A stretch of DNA of 64,000 nucleotides from Ardenticatenaceae bacterium (GTDB taxonomy: Bacteria; Chloroflexota; Anaerolineae; Promineifilales; Promineifilaceae), in the NCBI GenBank assembly GCA_020634245.1, contig JACKCC010000012.1, positions 1 to 64,000 of the forward strand, given 5' to 3'. A program made the translations under genes and the position numbers. Positions 33,879 to 43,306 of the stretch are shown here, piece by piece (position 1 is the stretch's first letter; each line of letters opens with the position of its first letter). The notes below the pieces were generated by a model, which did no database searches, had not been told where the DNA came from, and was given only the letters and a program-made list of their open reading frames with translations.

Positions 33879-35606
33879 TTAACTCAAGTAATCACGTAAC
33901 GACTTACTGCGGCTGGGATGGCGCAATTTCCGCAATGCCTTGGCCTCAATCTGACGAATTCGCTCCCGCGTCACGCCAAACTCCTTACCCACCTCTTCCA
34001 ACGTGTGATCTTTGCCGTCATTAAGGCCAAAACGCATCTCAAGGACTTCCCTTTCGCGATCACTCAAGAAACTGAGGACATTGCGAATTTGTTCGCGCAA
34101 AAGCTCTTTGGAAGCGGCATCCACCGGCTCCACAACACTTTCATCCTCAATGAAATCGCCCAATTCCGTGGAATCCTCATTGTTACCCACTGGTGTCTCT
34201 AACGACATCGGATCCATGGAAATCCGCATAATGTCGCGGATTTTGCTGACAGCCTGTTTCCATTTACGATTCAAAACAGGATCAATGGGCAGGTCACTTT
34301 TCAAAGCGTCTTTGATGGTTTCAGACTCTTCCGGTGTCAAGTAATCCAGTTCAAGCGCCAACTCTTCCTGGGTGGGTTCACGGCCTAATTCCTGCACCTG
34401 CTCGCGACGGACGCGAACAATCTTGTTGATAGTTTCAAACATGTGCACGGGAATGCGGATGGTGCGGGCCTGATCGGCAATAGCCCGGCTAACAGCCTGG
34501 CGAATCCACCAGGTAGCGTAGGTACTGAATTTATAACCTTTGGTATGGTCAAATTTTTCGACTGCCCGCAGCAAACCAACATTACCTTCTTGAACCAAAT
34601 CTAACAAATGGATACCACGCCCCATGTAACGTTTGGCCACGCTGACGACCAGGCGCAAATTGGCCCTTGTCAGGCTGACTTTGGCCTCTTCGGCTAAATG
34701 GTAAATCATGAATTCATTGTAATTCAGCGCCCGCGGGTCTTCCTTCATCCAATTGTAAAATGTATCTGTTGAAGGCAGCGTACCCTGTTCCCGATAAGAC
34801 CGGGCAACTTGCTTGGCCAGTGACGGGGGCAAAATATACAGGGCTGTAAAAACGTCAAAGAGGCTGTTGGCCAATTCGGCCCAGGCATCATCTTGTCCCC
34901 AACTACCTTCGTTGAGATACTGGCGCAGGTAAGATTTGTCGGCGTCACGCCAATCGAGACGCAATTGAGATGCTTCCTCAACCAGGGGGGCAATATCGGG
35001 TGATGGGACATCGATTTCGGCGCTGGCGCGGACGACATTGGCCCAACCCGCCAGCAGGGATTCGTAATTTGCTATTGCCGTATGAAAGCGAATACTTTCT
35101 TCGTCATCATCAGATTGGCTGGTATCAACTGCCTCTCTGCTGAGTTTATCGAGTACGGAAGCGGCGACTAATTGGGTTGATAGCCAGATTTCTTGTTCGG
35201 CGGCCAAAAGGGGTACTTGTCCGATTTCTTTTAAATAGGTATGGACGGGGTCATCTTCGACGGTTCCACCAGAGAGAACATCATCGGTGTCGTCCAAATC
35301 GCTTTCCAGGCTGGCCAATAAGCTGCTGCTGTCGCCAAAGTCGTCGATTGTCTGACCTGTGGCAGAGATGATGCGGATGCCCATTTTTTGCAGGCGTTCG
35401 TAGAGTAGTTCGGCCTGATCGTCGTCGGCGGTGGCCAGCAGGGCCTGAACGTCGGAGATGTCTATTTCGCGTGAGCGCCTCGCCTTTTTTACAAGGGCTT
35501 CCAAATCGATCGGTGTTGCTTCATCATCATCTTCTTCTTCGAGATCGAACTCTTCAATATCTTGATTGTCTAGATCGGCGTCTTCAACATCCATGTTTGG
35601 GTTCAC
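33879..35606 (-). CDS. rpoD: Primary RNA polymerase sigma factor (RpoD/SigA)
   Basis: A 575-residue sigma-70 factor. An acidic N-terminal part (region 1.1-like) leads to region 1.2 (DDPVHTYLKEIGQVPLL), region 2 with the highly conserved RGIHLLDLVQEGNVGLLRA and FSTYATWWIRQAVSRAI, region 3, and region 4 with the helix-turn-helix TLEEVGKEFGVTRERIRQIE. An insert lies between regions 1.2 and 2 (about 135-300). It lies 32 bases after dnaG on the same strand, like the rpoD-dnaG pair of the macromolecular synthesis operon, here in the order dnaG-rpoD and without rpsU. Confidence 0.96.
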   Translation of the reverse strand: MNPNMDVEDADLDNQDIEEFDLEEEDDDEATPIDLEALVKKARRSREIDISDVQALLATADDDQAELLYERLQKMGIRIISATGQTIDDFGDSSSLLASLESDLDDTDDVLSGGTVEDDPVHTYLKEIGQVPLLAAEQEIWLSTQLVAASVLDKLSREAVDTSQSDDDEESIRFHTAIANYESLLAGWANVVRASAEIDVPSPDIAPLVEEASQLRLDWRDADKSYLRQYLNEGSWGQDDAWAELANSLFDVFTALYILPPSLAKQVARSYREQGTLPSTDTFYNWMKEDPRALNYNEFMIYHLAEEAKVSLTRANLRLVVSVAKRYMGRGIHLLDLVQEGNVGLLRAVEKFDHTKGYKFSTYATWWIRQAVSRAIADQARTIRIPVHMFETINKIVRVRREQVQELGREPTQEELALELDYLTPEESETIKDALKSDLPIDPVLNRKWKQAVSKIRDIMRISMDPMSLETPVGNNEDSTELGDFIEDESVVEPVDAASKELLREQIRNVLSFLSDREREVLEMRFGLNDGKDHTLEEVGKEFGVTRERIRQIEAKALRKLRHPSRSKSLRDYLS

Positions 35607-35638
35607 CTTGATTTATGGGGTCTATGGTGCCTTGTCTT

Positions 35639-37642
35639 TTAGAAACGGCCGTTTCCCAAATTTTCTGCCCGCCGCCGGTTGACAGCTGACATCGCATTCT
35701 TGGCCTTATGAATATTTAATACCGTCAACTTCCATTCGTTGAGTTTGTCATACATCTCACTGGCATCGACATCGTCAGATGTATCTCCTTGACGGAAAAG
35801 CTGTTTGATTTCGCCAATGAGTTGCCCGATCTTTTCCTGCCGCCAGTTCAGAACGGACAAAGCCAGTTTGTCGGCCAATCGGTCAAGTTCAGAATCGGGC
35901 GTGGGAGGGAATGTGAGCAGTGTTTGTGCCCGTTCATTGAGAGCCTCATCTAAACTATCGCACAATTCAGCAATTGGAGCAACCACGCCCCGTTTCTGCC
36001 ATTCGTACAATTGTTTGAGGAGCAGCCGGTCTTCTACGGCTGTAAAATCGGATTCATTAACTTCAGGCTGCTGGTTCTGCCGGAGCCGCTGATTGACCTG
36101 GATCAAAATAGTCCGGTGGTGTAAACATTGGCTGAGATAGTTAGCTTCGCGCATGTTGGCGGCCATCGATCCATCGGCTTTACGGCGGATGGATTTGGCT
36201 TTGCGGGGCACGGCAGTACCCGATTCTTCCCAATTATCCGGCGGCGGTGGCGGTTCCGGCGGACCAGGCTGCTCAACAGGACGCGGCCGAAACTGCGGCT
36301 TTTCCTGCACCTGAATCTGGCGCAGCGCCCGCTCATCGACGCGCAGGGCGCGAGCCAATTCCTGCCAGTAATGATCGCGCTCTACCGGATCGCTGATATC
36401 CTTGATGAGCGGCAGGACTTGTTGGGCAACGGCCGTTTTCGCCTTGGCATCCGACATATCCAAATCCTGCGTCGCCATTTTGATGACGTAAGCCACTACC
36501 GGCTGGGCCTGCTCCAGCAGCTTGGGCCAGGCTGTCGCGTCGGTGCGGATGATTTTGTCCGGGTCATTGCCTTCGGGCAGGGTGACGATGCGGATGTCGG
36601 CCTGCAAGCGGCCTTCGTGATGAACCAGACCGCGGGCGTCAAACTTGACCTCCACTTCTCGATCCAGCGTTTCCCGCGCCACCTGGAGGCCGCGCATCGT
36701 CGCTTTTTGACCGGCGGCGTCGGCGTCCAGGGCCAGGATGAAGCGCTTGGTGTACCGTTTGAGCTGGCGTAACTGTGGCTCAGTTAAGGCCGTACCCATC
36801 TGGGCCACCATGTTGCGAAAACCGGCCTGCCAGCCCTGCATCACGTCCATGTAGCCTTCGACGATGACCACCTGCCGCGCTTCGCGGATGTGGCGCTTGG
36901 CCCCATCCAGCCCATAAAGCAGGCTGCTTTTGTCGAACAGTTCGGTTTGCGGCGAGTTGAGGTATTTGGGGATGCCATCTTTTTCCAATGTACGCGCGCC
37001 GAAACCGACGGTACGGCCGTTCACATCCCGAATCGGAATCATCAACCGGTTGCGGAACCGGTCATAGCGCGTCCCTTTATCCGGGTTTTCGGTGAGCAAG
37101 CCCGCCGCCAAAAGCTCCGAATCGCTGTACCCTTGCTCCTGAAAATGGGAGCGGCAAGCGTTCCACTCATTAAGGGCAAAGCCAATCTTGAACGCGTCAA
37201 TCGTTTCCTCATTAAGCGCACGTTCGGCAACATATTGCCGGGCGTGTGCCGCTTGCGGCGCATGAAGGAACAGCATGTTGAAATAATCGGCAGCCGCCGA
37301 GAGCAGAGAAGCCATCTTGCCCTCAAAGGCCTGCTGACGACTGTCCATCGGCTGCTGCGATTCCAGTTCCACGCCGGCCTTGTCGGCCAATTTTTGCAGC
37401 GTTTCCTTAAAATCCCAGCCCTCCTTCTTCATAACAAAGGAGAAGATGTCACCGCCTTCAGCGCAAGCGCCAAAGCAGTGCCAGGTTTGGGTTTCGGGGA
37501 AAACGTAAAATGCGGGGGTGCGTGTGTTCTGGTGGAAAGGACAAAAGCCCGCGAAGGAACGTCCCGATTTCCGCAGTGGCAGGTAATCGGAAACGATGTC
37601 TACAATATCCAGTCGGCTTTTAATCTCTTCGGTTACGCTCAT
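35639..37642 (-). CDS. dnaG: DNA primase
   Basis: Makes RNA primers at the replication fork; 667 residues. The N-terminal zinc domain has C34, H37, C56 and C60 (GFCPFH and HCFGACAEGGDIF). The second pair is C-x3-C rather than the usual C-x2-C, a one-residue insertion in the knuckle. The Toprim core follows, with VVIVEGYMDVM and LALDADAAGQKA. The C-terminal part is less conserved and would bind DnaB. A TATAAT 28 bases upstream of the ATG (37670-37675, minus) is a possible -10, but no good -35 is seen. Confidence 0.95.
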   Translation of the reverse strand: MSVTEEIKSRLDIVDIVSDYLPLRKSGRSFAGFCPFHQNTRTPAFYVFPETQTWHCFGACAEGGDIFSFVMKKEGWDFKETLQKLADKAGVELESQQPMDSRQQAFEGKMASLLSAAADYFNMLFLHAPQAAHARQYVAERALNEETIDAFKIGFALNEWNACRSHFQEQGYSDSELLAAGLLTENPDKGTRYDRFRNRLMIPIRDVNGRTVGFGARTLEKDGIPKYLNSPQTELFDKSSLLYGLDGAKRHIREARQVVIVEGYMDVMQGWQAGFRNMVAQMGTALTEPQLRQLKRYTKRFILALDADAAGQKATMRGLQVARETLDREVEVKFDARGLVHHEGRLQADIRIVTLPEGNDPDKIIRTDATAWPKLLEQAQPVVAYVIKMATQDLDMSDAKAKTAVAQQVLPLIKDISDPVERDHYWQELARALRVDERALRQIQVQEKPQFRPRPVEQPGPPEPPPPPDNWEESGTAVPRKAKSIRRKADGSMAANMREANYLSQCLHHRTILIQVNQRLRQNQQPEVNESDFTAVEDRLLLKQLYEWQKRGVVAPIAELCDSLDEALNERAQTLLTFPPTPDSELDRLADKLALSVLNWRQEKIGQLIGEIKQLFRQGDTSDDVDASEMYDKLNEWKLTVLNIHKAKNAMSAVNRRRAENLGNGRF

Positions 37643-37796
37643 CCAGATTTATGCTCCAACAGCGAACCGATTATACCTGATTGGGTGTAAATTTCTATGG
37701 AAACGGCCGTCTTTTACGAAGGTTTAACGAAACAAGCATGATGCGTAAAACGTGAAACGTAAAAACGCCCCGTCATTCGACGAGGCGCTTCATTCT

Positions 37797-37828
37797 AATT
37801 TCTGCCTTCTGCTTTCTGCCTTTGGCTA
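37797..37828. repeat. TTCTGCCTTCTGCC-type simple repeat after glyQS
   Basis: TTTCTGCCTTCTGCTTTCTG and following TGCCT units run into the last codons of glyQS. The same unit flanks the IVS-type gene at 43458-43805 and forms the tail of tsaB. Confidence 0.6.
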
Positions 37829-40798
37829 GAATCCTTCGAGGTGCGACAAATCAGCCATGCCCTGCGTGAGGTTGGCAATGTGTTGCAGGAGGGCCAGGCG
37901 ATTTTCGCGTACGGCCGTATCCTCATCCATCACCAACACCGCATCAAAGAAGTCGTTGATGGCCGGGACCATCTCGCGCAGGGCACCGACAAAGGCCGGC
38001 ACCGAACTATCCACACTGGCGGCGGCGCTTTGGTAGGCAGCCAACAGCGTTCGTTCGGCGGGGATGGCAAAGGCATCGGGTCGCAAATCATACTGGGCAT
38101 CCTGAGTGCGGGTGATGCGCACACAGCGGGCGTAGGCATCCAGCATTTGCGTCCAATCGTCGGCTTGAACGGCTTCGGCCAGGGCAACGGCCGTTTTCCC
38201 CGCCAGATACGGATTATGTCCCTGTTCAGCCAGGACAGCGTTGACCACACTGGCCGGAATCCCCTGCTCGCGCAAAACCACTTCCAGGCGGCGGTTGATG
38301 AAACCCAGCACCTCGACCAGCACAGCATCGCCACATTCTACCGGCAGATGCTCGGCGGCCGCTTGCAAACCGGCCCGCAAATCAAAGGAAATCGCGTTGG
38401 CGTTCAGGTTCTCAATGATGTGCAGTGCGGCACGGCGCAGCGCAAACGGATCGTTGGAGCCTTTGGGCGCTAGTCCAGCGGCGAAAAGTCCGGCCAGACT
38501 ATCCAGCCGGTCGGCCAAAGCCAGTGCCAACCCCGGTTTGGTTTGGCTGACGGCGTTGTACTGCTCGGCGATGGCGGTGGCCACTGCTTCCGGTTCGCCA
38601 CTTTTGCGGGCATAATGGCCGCCCATCGTCCCTTGCAGCGAGGTCATTTCGACGACCATACTGGTAGCTAAATCGGCTTTGGCTAAAGCGGCAGCGCGAT
38701 TGGCAACGGCCGTATCTTCCTCACTCAGCCCCAACATCGCTGCCACTTGCAGCACCAACTTCTCCAACCGGTGCGTCTTATCCAGCATCGATCCCAGGTC
38801 AGCCTGGAAAGTCAGCGTGGCCAAATCGGCCACAAAATCGGGTAGATGACGCTTGCTGTCGTTACCGTAGAAAAATTCGGCATCGGCAAAGCGAGCCCGG
38901 ATGACGTGCTCATTACCATCGACGACGATGTCCAGATGGCGCTCGTCGCCGTTGCGCACAGCGATGAAGTAAGGCAGCAGCTTGCCGTCTGCGCCGTAGA
39001 CCGGGAAGTAGCGCTGATGTTTGCGCATGACGGCCACCAGCACTTCGGCCGGCAGATTGAGGAAACGTTCCTCAAATCGGCCGCGCAGCGGGGTGGGACG
39101 CTCTACCAGATTGGCCACTTCGTCCAGCAAAGCGGGATCGGCCGGGATGGTTCCCCCTTTTTCAGCCGCGAGTCGATCGGCAACGGCCGTAATCATTTCC
39201 TGGCGTTTCTCCGTATCCAGCACAACCCGGTTTTTGCGCATCTCTACCAGATAATCCCCGGCATCGCGGATTTCGATTTCCGGCGAATCATACGGCCGCA
39301 GGCCGCGGCTGACCCGGCTGCTTTTGACTCCGGCATAGGTAAACGGGACCACGTCCGATCCGAACAGTGCCACCAGCCAGCGCAGCGGCCGGCTGTAACT
39401 GATATTGGTCCCATTCCAGCGCATACTGCGTTCAAATTTAATAGCTGCGATCAAATCCGGCAGCGCTTCGGCCAAAACGGCAGCCGACGGCCGCCCATCT
39501 TCGTGAACTGCGGCGGCCACATACCGCTTGCCGCCCTCTTCCACGATTTTGAGCGCCTCCAGGGCCACGCCCCTCCCTTTGGCAAAACCGATGGCTGCTT
39601 TGGTTGGATTGCCCTCAGCATCATAAGCACGATCGGCGGGCGGGCCTTTGACTTCAATCTCCAAATCTTGCTGGCGGCCTTCCAATTGGTGAACCAACAC
39701 AGCCAGGCGGCGCGGCGTGCCAAACACTTCCAGGCGGTCGTAGGTCAGGCGCAAATTGGCCAGCAGTTCAGGAACCATCGTCTCCAACTGTTTGATAGCC
39801 GAGTTCAAATCGGTAACGGGCAACTCTTCGCTGCCAATTTCTAGCAAGAAGGGCTGTGGATATTCCGTTCGGGCCAATTGGATGGTCAAGGTCTCTTCAG
39901 CGGCTTCAATCTGCGGCCATACTTTCATGAAGGGATGGCCCAACCGCTCTCGCTGCGTCACGTATTGCTCGGAAATTTTAACGGCCGTGTTCCGCATCCG
40001 CCGGAAATAATTGGCCCGTTCCGTCACCCCAATCGCCCCCCGCGTATCCATGATGTTGAACAAATGGGAGCATTTCAGGTTGTAATCGTGGGCCGGAATG
40101 ACCAACCCGGCCTCCAGGCAGCGGTAGGCTTCCTTTTCGTAGGTGTCGTAGGTTTGTTTGATGGCTTCCACGTCGGCCACGTCGAAATAGTAGCGGCAGT
40201 GTTCAATTTCGCTTTGCAGCAGGATGTCGCCATAGGGAATGCCCGCGCCGTAATCGATCTCCCAGACGCTGTTTTTGCCTTGCAGCGCCAGCGCAATCCG
40301 ATCCAGGCCATAGGTCAATTCCACCGCCACCGGATCGAGCGTTTGCCCGCCGGCCTGCTGAAAGTAAGTGAACTGGGTGATTTCCTGGCCGTCGAGCCAT
40401 ACTTCCCAACCCAGCCCCCAGGCGCCCAGCGCCGGGCTTTCCCAGTTGTCCTCGACAAAGCGGATGTCGTGGCGGCGGGGATCGATGCCGACTGCTTCCA
40501 GGCTCTTCAAATAAAGTTCCTGCGGATTGCCGGGATCGGGCTGCAAGATGACTTGCAGTTGGTGGTGCATTTGCATGCGGTTGGGGTTGTCCCCGAAACG
40601 GCCGTCATCCGGACGAATGCTCGGCTCGACGTAGACCACATTCCACGGCTCCGGCCCCAACACGCGCAGCGCCGTGGCCGGGTTCATCGTCCCCGCCCCA
40701 ACCTGGACGTTGTACGGCTGCTGCACCAGACAGCCATGTTCCTGCCAAAACGCTAAAAAGCGCAAAATAATTTCTTGAAAACTCAACGGTCTACTCAT
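37826..40798 (-). CDS. glyQS: Glycyl-tRNA synthetase, fused alpha and beta subunits
   Basis: Charges tRNA-Gly. In most bacteria with this heterotetrameric enzyme, alpha (GlyQ) and beta (GlyS) are separate; here one 990-residue frame holds both. I choose the ATG at 40798 (MSRPLSFQEIILRFLAFW) behind CAGGAGTAGC. Residues about 1-290 are GlyQ, with QQPYNVQVGAGTMNPAT, NPNRMQMHHQLQVILQPDPG and TQFTYFQQAGG. From about 310 the GlyS part begins (PFLLEIGSEELPVTDLNSA) and ends in an anticodon-binding region with FFDAVLVMDEDTAVRENRL. No frameshift is seen. The 155-base leader shows no convincing T-box. Confidence 0.95.
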   Translation of the reverse strand: MSRPLSFQEIILRFLAFWQEHGCLVQQPYNVQVGAGTMNPATALRVLGPEPWNVVYVEPSIRPDDGRFGDNPNRMQMHHQLQVILQPDPGNPQELYLKSLEAVGIDPRRHDIRFVEDNWESPALGAWGLGWEVWLDGQEITQFTYFQQAGGQTLDPVAVELTYGLDRIALALQGKNSVWEIDYGAGIPYGDILLQSEIEHCRYYFDVADVEAIKQTYDTYEKEAYRCLEAGLVIPAHDYNLKCSHLFNIMDTRGAIGVTERANYFRRMRNTAVKISEQYVTQRERLGHPFMKVWPQIEAAEETLTIQLARTEYPQPFLLEIGSEELPVTDLNSAIKQLETMVPELLANLRLTYDRLEVFGTPRRLAVLVHQLEGRQQDLEIEVKGPPADRAYDAEGNPTKAAIGFAKGRGVALEALKIVEEGGKRYVAAAVHEDGRPSAAVLAEALPDLIAAIKFERSMRWNGTNISYSRPLRWLVALFGSDVVPFTYAGVKSSRVSRGLRPYDSPEIEIRDAGDYLVEMRKNRVVLDTEKRQEMITAVADRLAAEKGGTIPADPALLDEVANLVERPTPLRGRFEERFLNLPAEVLVAVMRKHQRYFPVYGADGKLLPYFIAVRNGDERHLDIVVDGNEHVIRARFADAEFFYGNDSKRHLPDFVADLATLTFQADLGSMLDKTHRLEKLVLQVAAMLGLSEEDTAVANRAAALAKADLATSMVVEMTSLQGTMGGHYARKSGEPEAVATAIAEQYNAVSQTKPGLALALADRLDSLAGLFAAGLAPKGSNDPFALRRAALHIIENLNANAISFDLRAGLQAAAEHLPVECGDAVLVEVLGFINRRLEVVLREQGIPASVVNAVLAEQGHNPYLAGKTAVALAEAVQADDWTQMLDAYARCVRITRTQDAQYDLRPDAFAIPAERTLLAAYQSAAASVDSSVPAFVGALREMVPAINDFFDAVLVMDEDTAVRENRLALLQHIANLTQGMADLSHLEGF

Positions 40799-40953
40799 GC
40801 TACTCCTGAAAGACACCACCGGAAGGGATTCGTGCCCCAATTTTTCTGGTCCAATGTTCCGTCAGGCTGCTTACTACACTACAAGAACACCAGATTTTTT
40901 ATTTTCCAGACAGGAGATTATAACAATTGAAGAAGACCCACGCCAAAATGGGA

Positions 40954-41742
40954 TCAGGTCTCATCGTGTGAGGCAAAAAGAGCGGCTTCTTCGCGTAAGC
41001 GGTGCAAAAAATCGACTGATTTCAAATTGCGTTCCAGGATGTGGATCAGGTAAAAGTGCATGAGGCGTTCCAGTTCGTGTTGGAGCGGCCGTTTCAACTG
41101 TAACACACTCACCGTCGCCCAATCTCGCATTTGCAGGTAGCGCAGCACCTTAACCGCCACCGACGAAATCGGCTGTGCATTCCGGTCACTCAACCGGCAG
41201 TTAGGGTCGAGCAGACCACCCAATTCGGCGCTGAAAAACTGATCTTGCTCCTGAATTTCTTCGCCGCAGGCCACACAGCGGAACAACTGGGGCTGGAACC
41301 CGGTCAGCGCCAGCAGCCGCAGTTCGTAATAACGCGCCGCCAGCAGCAGATCATCGCCCGCTGCCAGCCAGCCCAACGCATCGACCAGCAGGTTATAAAT
41401 ATTGACGTGGCGATCCTCTTCCACCGTGAAGCGATCCAGCAGTTCCACGGCGTAAGCGGCGTAAGTTGTGCGCACCAAATCCTGGCGCAGCGCCGGATAA
41501 GCCTCGACCATCTCCGCCTGAGTGATAATGGCCAAATCGCGCCCTTCGGCAAAGAGGAAATTGGTGCGCATAAACTGGTCAACGTGACCCGTCTTGCGAC
41601 TTTGCGGCTTGCGCGCCCCCTTGGCCACCGCCTTGATTTTGCCCCGCTCCCGGCTAAACAGCGTCAGCAAGCGATCGGCTTCACCAAAATCGGTACGCTT
41701 CAACACAATTGCTTCACTGCGGAAAGTTCGGTCTTTGGCCAT
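40954..41742 (-). CDS. recO: DNA repair protein RecO
   Basis: Helps RecR load RecA on gapped DNA; 262 residues. The N-terminal OB fold begins SEAIVLKRTDFGEADRLLTL, and the helical middle carries a four-cysteine-type zinc site around FRCVACGEEI and LLDPNC, with one ligand apparently replaced. The recR gene lies about 2.1 kb away on the same strand. Two ATGACG-type simple repeats lie just upstream. Confidence 0.92.
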   Translation of the reverse strand: MAKDRTFRSEAIVLKRTDFGEADRLLTLFSRERGKIKAVAKGARKPQSRKTGHVDQFMRTNFLFAEGRDLAIITQAEMVEAYPALRQDLVRTTYAAYAVELLDRFTVEEDRHVNIYNLLVDALGWLAAGDDLLLAARYYELRLLALTGFQPQLFRCVACGEEIQEQDQFFSAELGGLLDPNCRLSDRNAQPISSVAVKVLRYLQMRDWATVSVLQLKRPLQHELERLMHFYLIHILERNLKSVDFLHRLREEAALFASHDET

Positions 41743-41751
41743 AATAGTTCA

Positions 41752-41795
41752 CGTATGACGGATGATTCATGGCGTCATAAGTCATCCGTCATTAT
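41752..41795. repeat. ATGACGGATGA-type simple inverted repeat
   Basis: CGTATGACGGATGATTCATG faces GTCATAAGTCATCCGTCATT between cdd and recO. It belongs to the same family as 9634-9684. Confidence 0.6.
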
Positions 41796-42196
41796 ACCAG
41801 ATGCTCCGGCCCAAAATGGTCGGGGAGGAGGGTGTAAAGGGTGGTTTCACGGCCGTTTCCTTCACCATCTACCAGGTAAACCGGCACATCGCCGGCGAAC
41901 TCCGTCATGACTTGCCGGCAGGCACCGCAGGGGGAACCCGCGTTTTCGGTGCAAATGGCCACGGCCGTAAACCTTTGAATACCTTCCGAGACCATTTTAA
42001 ATACGGCCGTTCGCTCGGCACAAATCGTCAGCCCATAGGATGAATTCTCGACATTGACGCCGGTGATGATACGGCCGTCCGCCAACAGCAGCGCTGCCCC
42101 CACCGCATAATGGGAATAAGGCACATACGCCCGCTGCCGCGCCTCACAGGCGGCGACAATCAATGCTTCTCGCTGCTCATTTGTGATCCCATTCAT
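41792..42196 (-). CDS. cdd: Cytidine deaminase
   Basis: Deaminates cytidine and deoxycytidine in pyrimidine salvage; 134 residues, the small homotetrameric form. The zinc site is complete: CAERTAVF with the catalytic glutamate and GSPCGACRQVM with the two other cysteines. VNVENSSYGLTICAE is typical. Its start overlaps the end of glmU by 20 bases. Four copies of the ACGGCCGT palindrome fall within 230 bases of this gene (41849-42078). Confidence 0.94.
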   Translation of the reverse strand: MNGITNEQREALIVAACEARQRAYVPYSHYAVGAALLLADGRIITGVNVENSSYGLTICAERTAVFKMVSEGIQRFTAVAICTENAGSPCGACRQVMTEFAGDVPVYLVDGEGNGRETTLYTLLPDHFGPEHLV

Positions 42197-43214
42197 GGCT
42201 ATATCGACCTCCTAAAACCTGCGTTCCGGCCGCCAACGTCATCTTTTCCACCACCGCCTGTTCGATGATGCAACCATCACCCACCTGTGCATTGCGCACG
42301 ATGCTGTTGGGGCCGATGACACAATCCGCGCCGATGGTCGTCGCGCCTTGCAAAAACGTGTTCGGCCAGATAATCGTATCTTGCCCGATAACGACGTCCG
42401 GGTCAATGTAAATCGCCTCCGGGTCAATCAGCGTCACCCCGTTAGCCAGCCAATGGGCGTTGGCCCGGCGGCGAAACGCTTTCTCGACGGCCACCAATTC
42501 CTGCCGTGTCCCTGCTCCCAAACATTCGTCGGCATCCTCAGTCACAATGGCCTCGACCAATCCTCCCTGATCCACCGCCAGCCCGATCATGTCGGTCAAA
42601 TAATATTCCGGCCCATTACGAGCCTGACGCAGCGGCAGCCTATCGATGTTAGCCCACAACCAATCAGCATCGAAGCAGTAAACCCCGGCGTTTAGCTCCT
42701 GAATTGCCAGCAATTCGGCCGCATTGGAATGCTGTTTGGCTTCGGCCACCTCAACAATCTCAGCCACAGAACCGGCCGCACCGCGCACGACCCGCCCAAA
42801 CGATGATGCCGGATCGCCCATGACGGACAACATGACCACGGCCGCACCCGTTTCGGCCTGTTTTTGAGCTAATCGCTCAATGGTTTTGGCCTGGAGCAGG
42901 GGCATATCGCCGTAGGTAACAACAACTTGTTCGGTACGGCCGTGCAACATGGGGCGGGCCATCATAGCAGCGTGTCCCGTTCCCAACTGCTCTGGCTGGG
43001 TAATATATTCGGCCCGATTGCCGAATAGGGCTTGAATGCCGGTTTCGCCCGGTCCGATAACGAGGACCGGGGGGATGGAGGTGGTGGAAACGGCCGTGTC
43101 AAACACATGCTGCACCATCGGCTTACCGCCCACTTCATGCAAAATCTTCTGCTTCTTGGACTGCATCCGGGTTCCCTGCCCGGCCGCCAACAGCACAACA
43201 GCGAGGTTTTTCAT
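42177..43214 (-). CDS. glmU: GlmU-like UDP-GlcNAc pyrophosphorylase, shortened
   Basis: I choose the ATG at 43214 (MKNLAVVLLAAGQGTRMQS); 345 residues. The uridyltransferase domain is complete, with LAAGQGTRMQSKKQKILHE, TYGDMPLL and LNAGVYCFDADWLW. After residue about 250 only a short left-handed beta-helix remains (YIDPDVVIGQDTIIWPNTF and onward), about 100 residues less than the 450-odd of full GlmU, so the acetyltransferase site is missing. The end overlaps cdd, and no remnant follows. It probably makes UDP-GlcNAc or a related sugar nucleotide from an already acetylated substrate. Confidence 0.82.
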   Translation of the reverse strand: MKNLAVVLLAAGQGTRMQSKKQKILHEVGGKPMVQHVFDTAVSTTSIPPVLVIGPGETGIQALFGNRAEYITQPEQLGTGHAAMMARPMLHGRTEQVVVTYGDMPLLQAKTIERLAQKQAETGAAVVMLSVMGDPASSFGRVVRGAAGSVAEIVEVAEAKQHSNAAELLAIQELNAGVYCFDADWLWANIDRLPLRQARNGPEYYLTDMIGLAVDQGGLVEAIVTEDADECLGAGTRQELVAVEKAFRRRANAHWLANGVTLIDPEAIYIDPDVVIGQDTIIWPNTFLQGATTIGADCVIGPNSIVRNAQVGDGCIIEQAVVEKMTLAAGTQVLGGRYSHEWDHK

Positions 43215-43247
43215 CACGTTTTTCGCCTCACGTTTCACGATTTAGAG

Positions 43248-43285
43248 ATAAAAAAAGGACTGAGTGAAAACCGTTCCTCAGTCCT
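43248..43285 (-). terminator. Intrinsic terminator after tRNA-Gln
   Basis: On the minus strand AGGACTGAG (43285-43277) pairs with CTCAGTCCT (43264-43256) and a run of seven or eight T follows. It stands about 20 bases after the tRNA, so the tRNA transcript is separate from glmU. Confidence 0.85.
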
Positions 43286-43306
43286 CATCACTCAATCCTC
43301 AAAAAG

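Noticed and set aside
36128..36772. Long plus-strand open frame inside dnaG
   Set aside because: It is antisense to a well-conserved gene; its composition is a shadow of the dnaG codons.
39878..40756. Long plus-strand open frame inside glyQS (292 codons)
   Set aside because: It is antisense to the highly conserved GlyQ part and has no family pattern or ribosome site.
40799..40953. T-box riboswitch before the glycyl-tRNA synthetase
   Set aside because: The leader is only about 155 bases, and I find neither the conserved T-box sequence nor an antiterminator with terminator.
42177..43214. Frameshifted full-length glmU
   Set aside because: No acetyltransferase coding remnant exists in any frame downstream; the cdd gene overlaps the stop.
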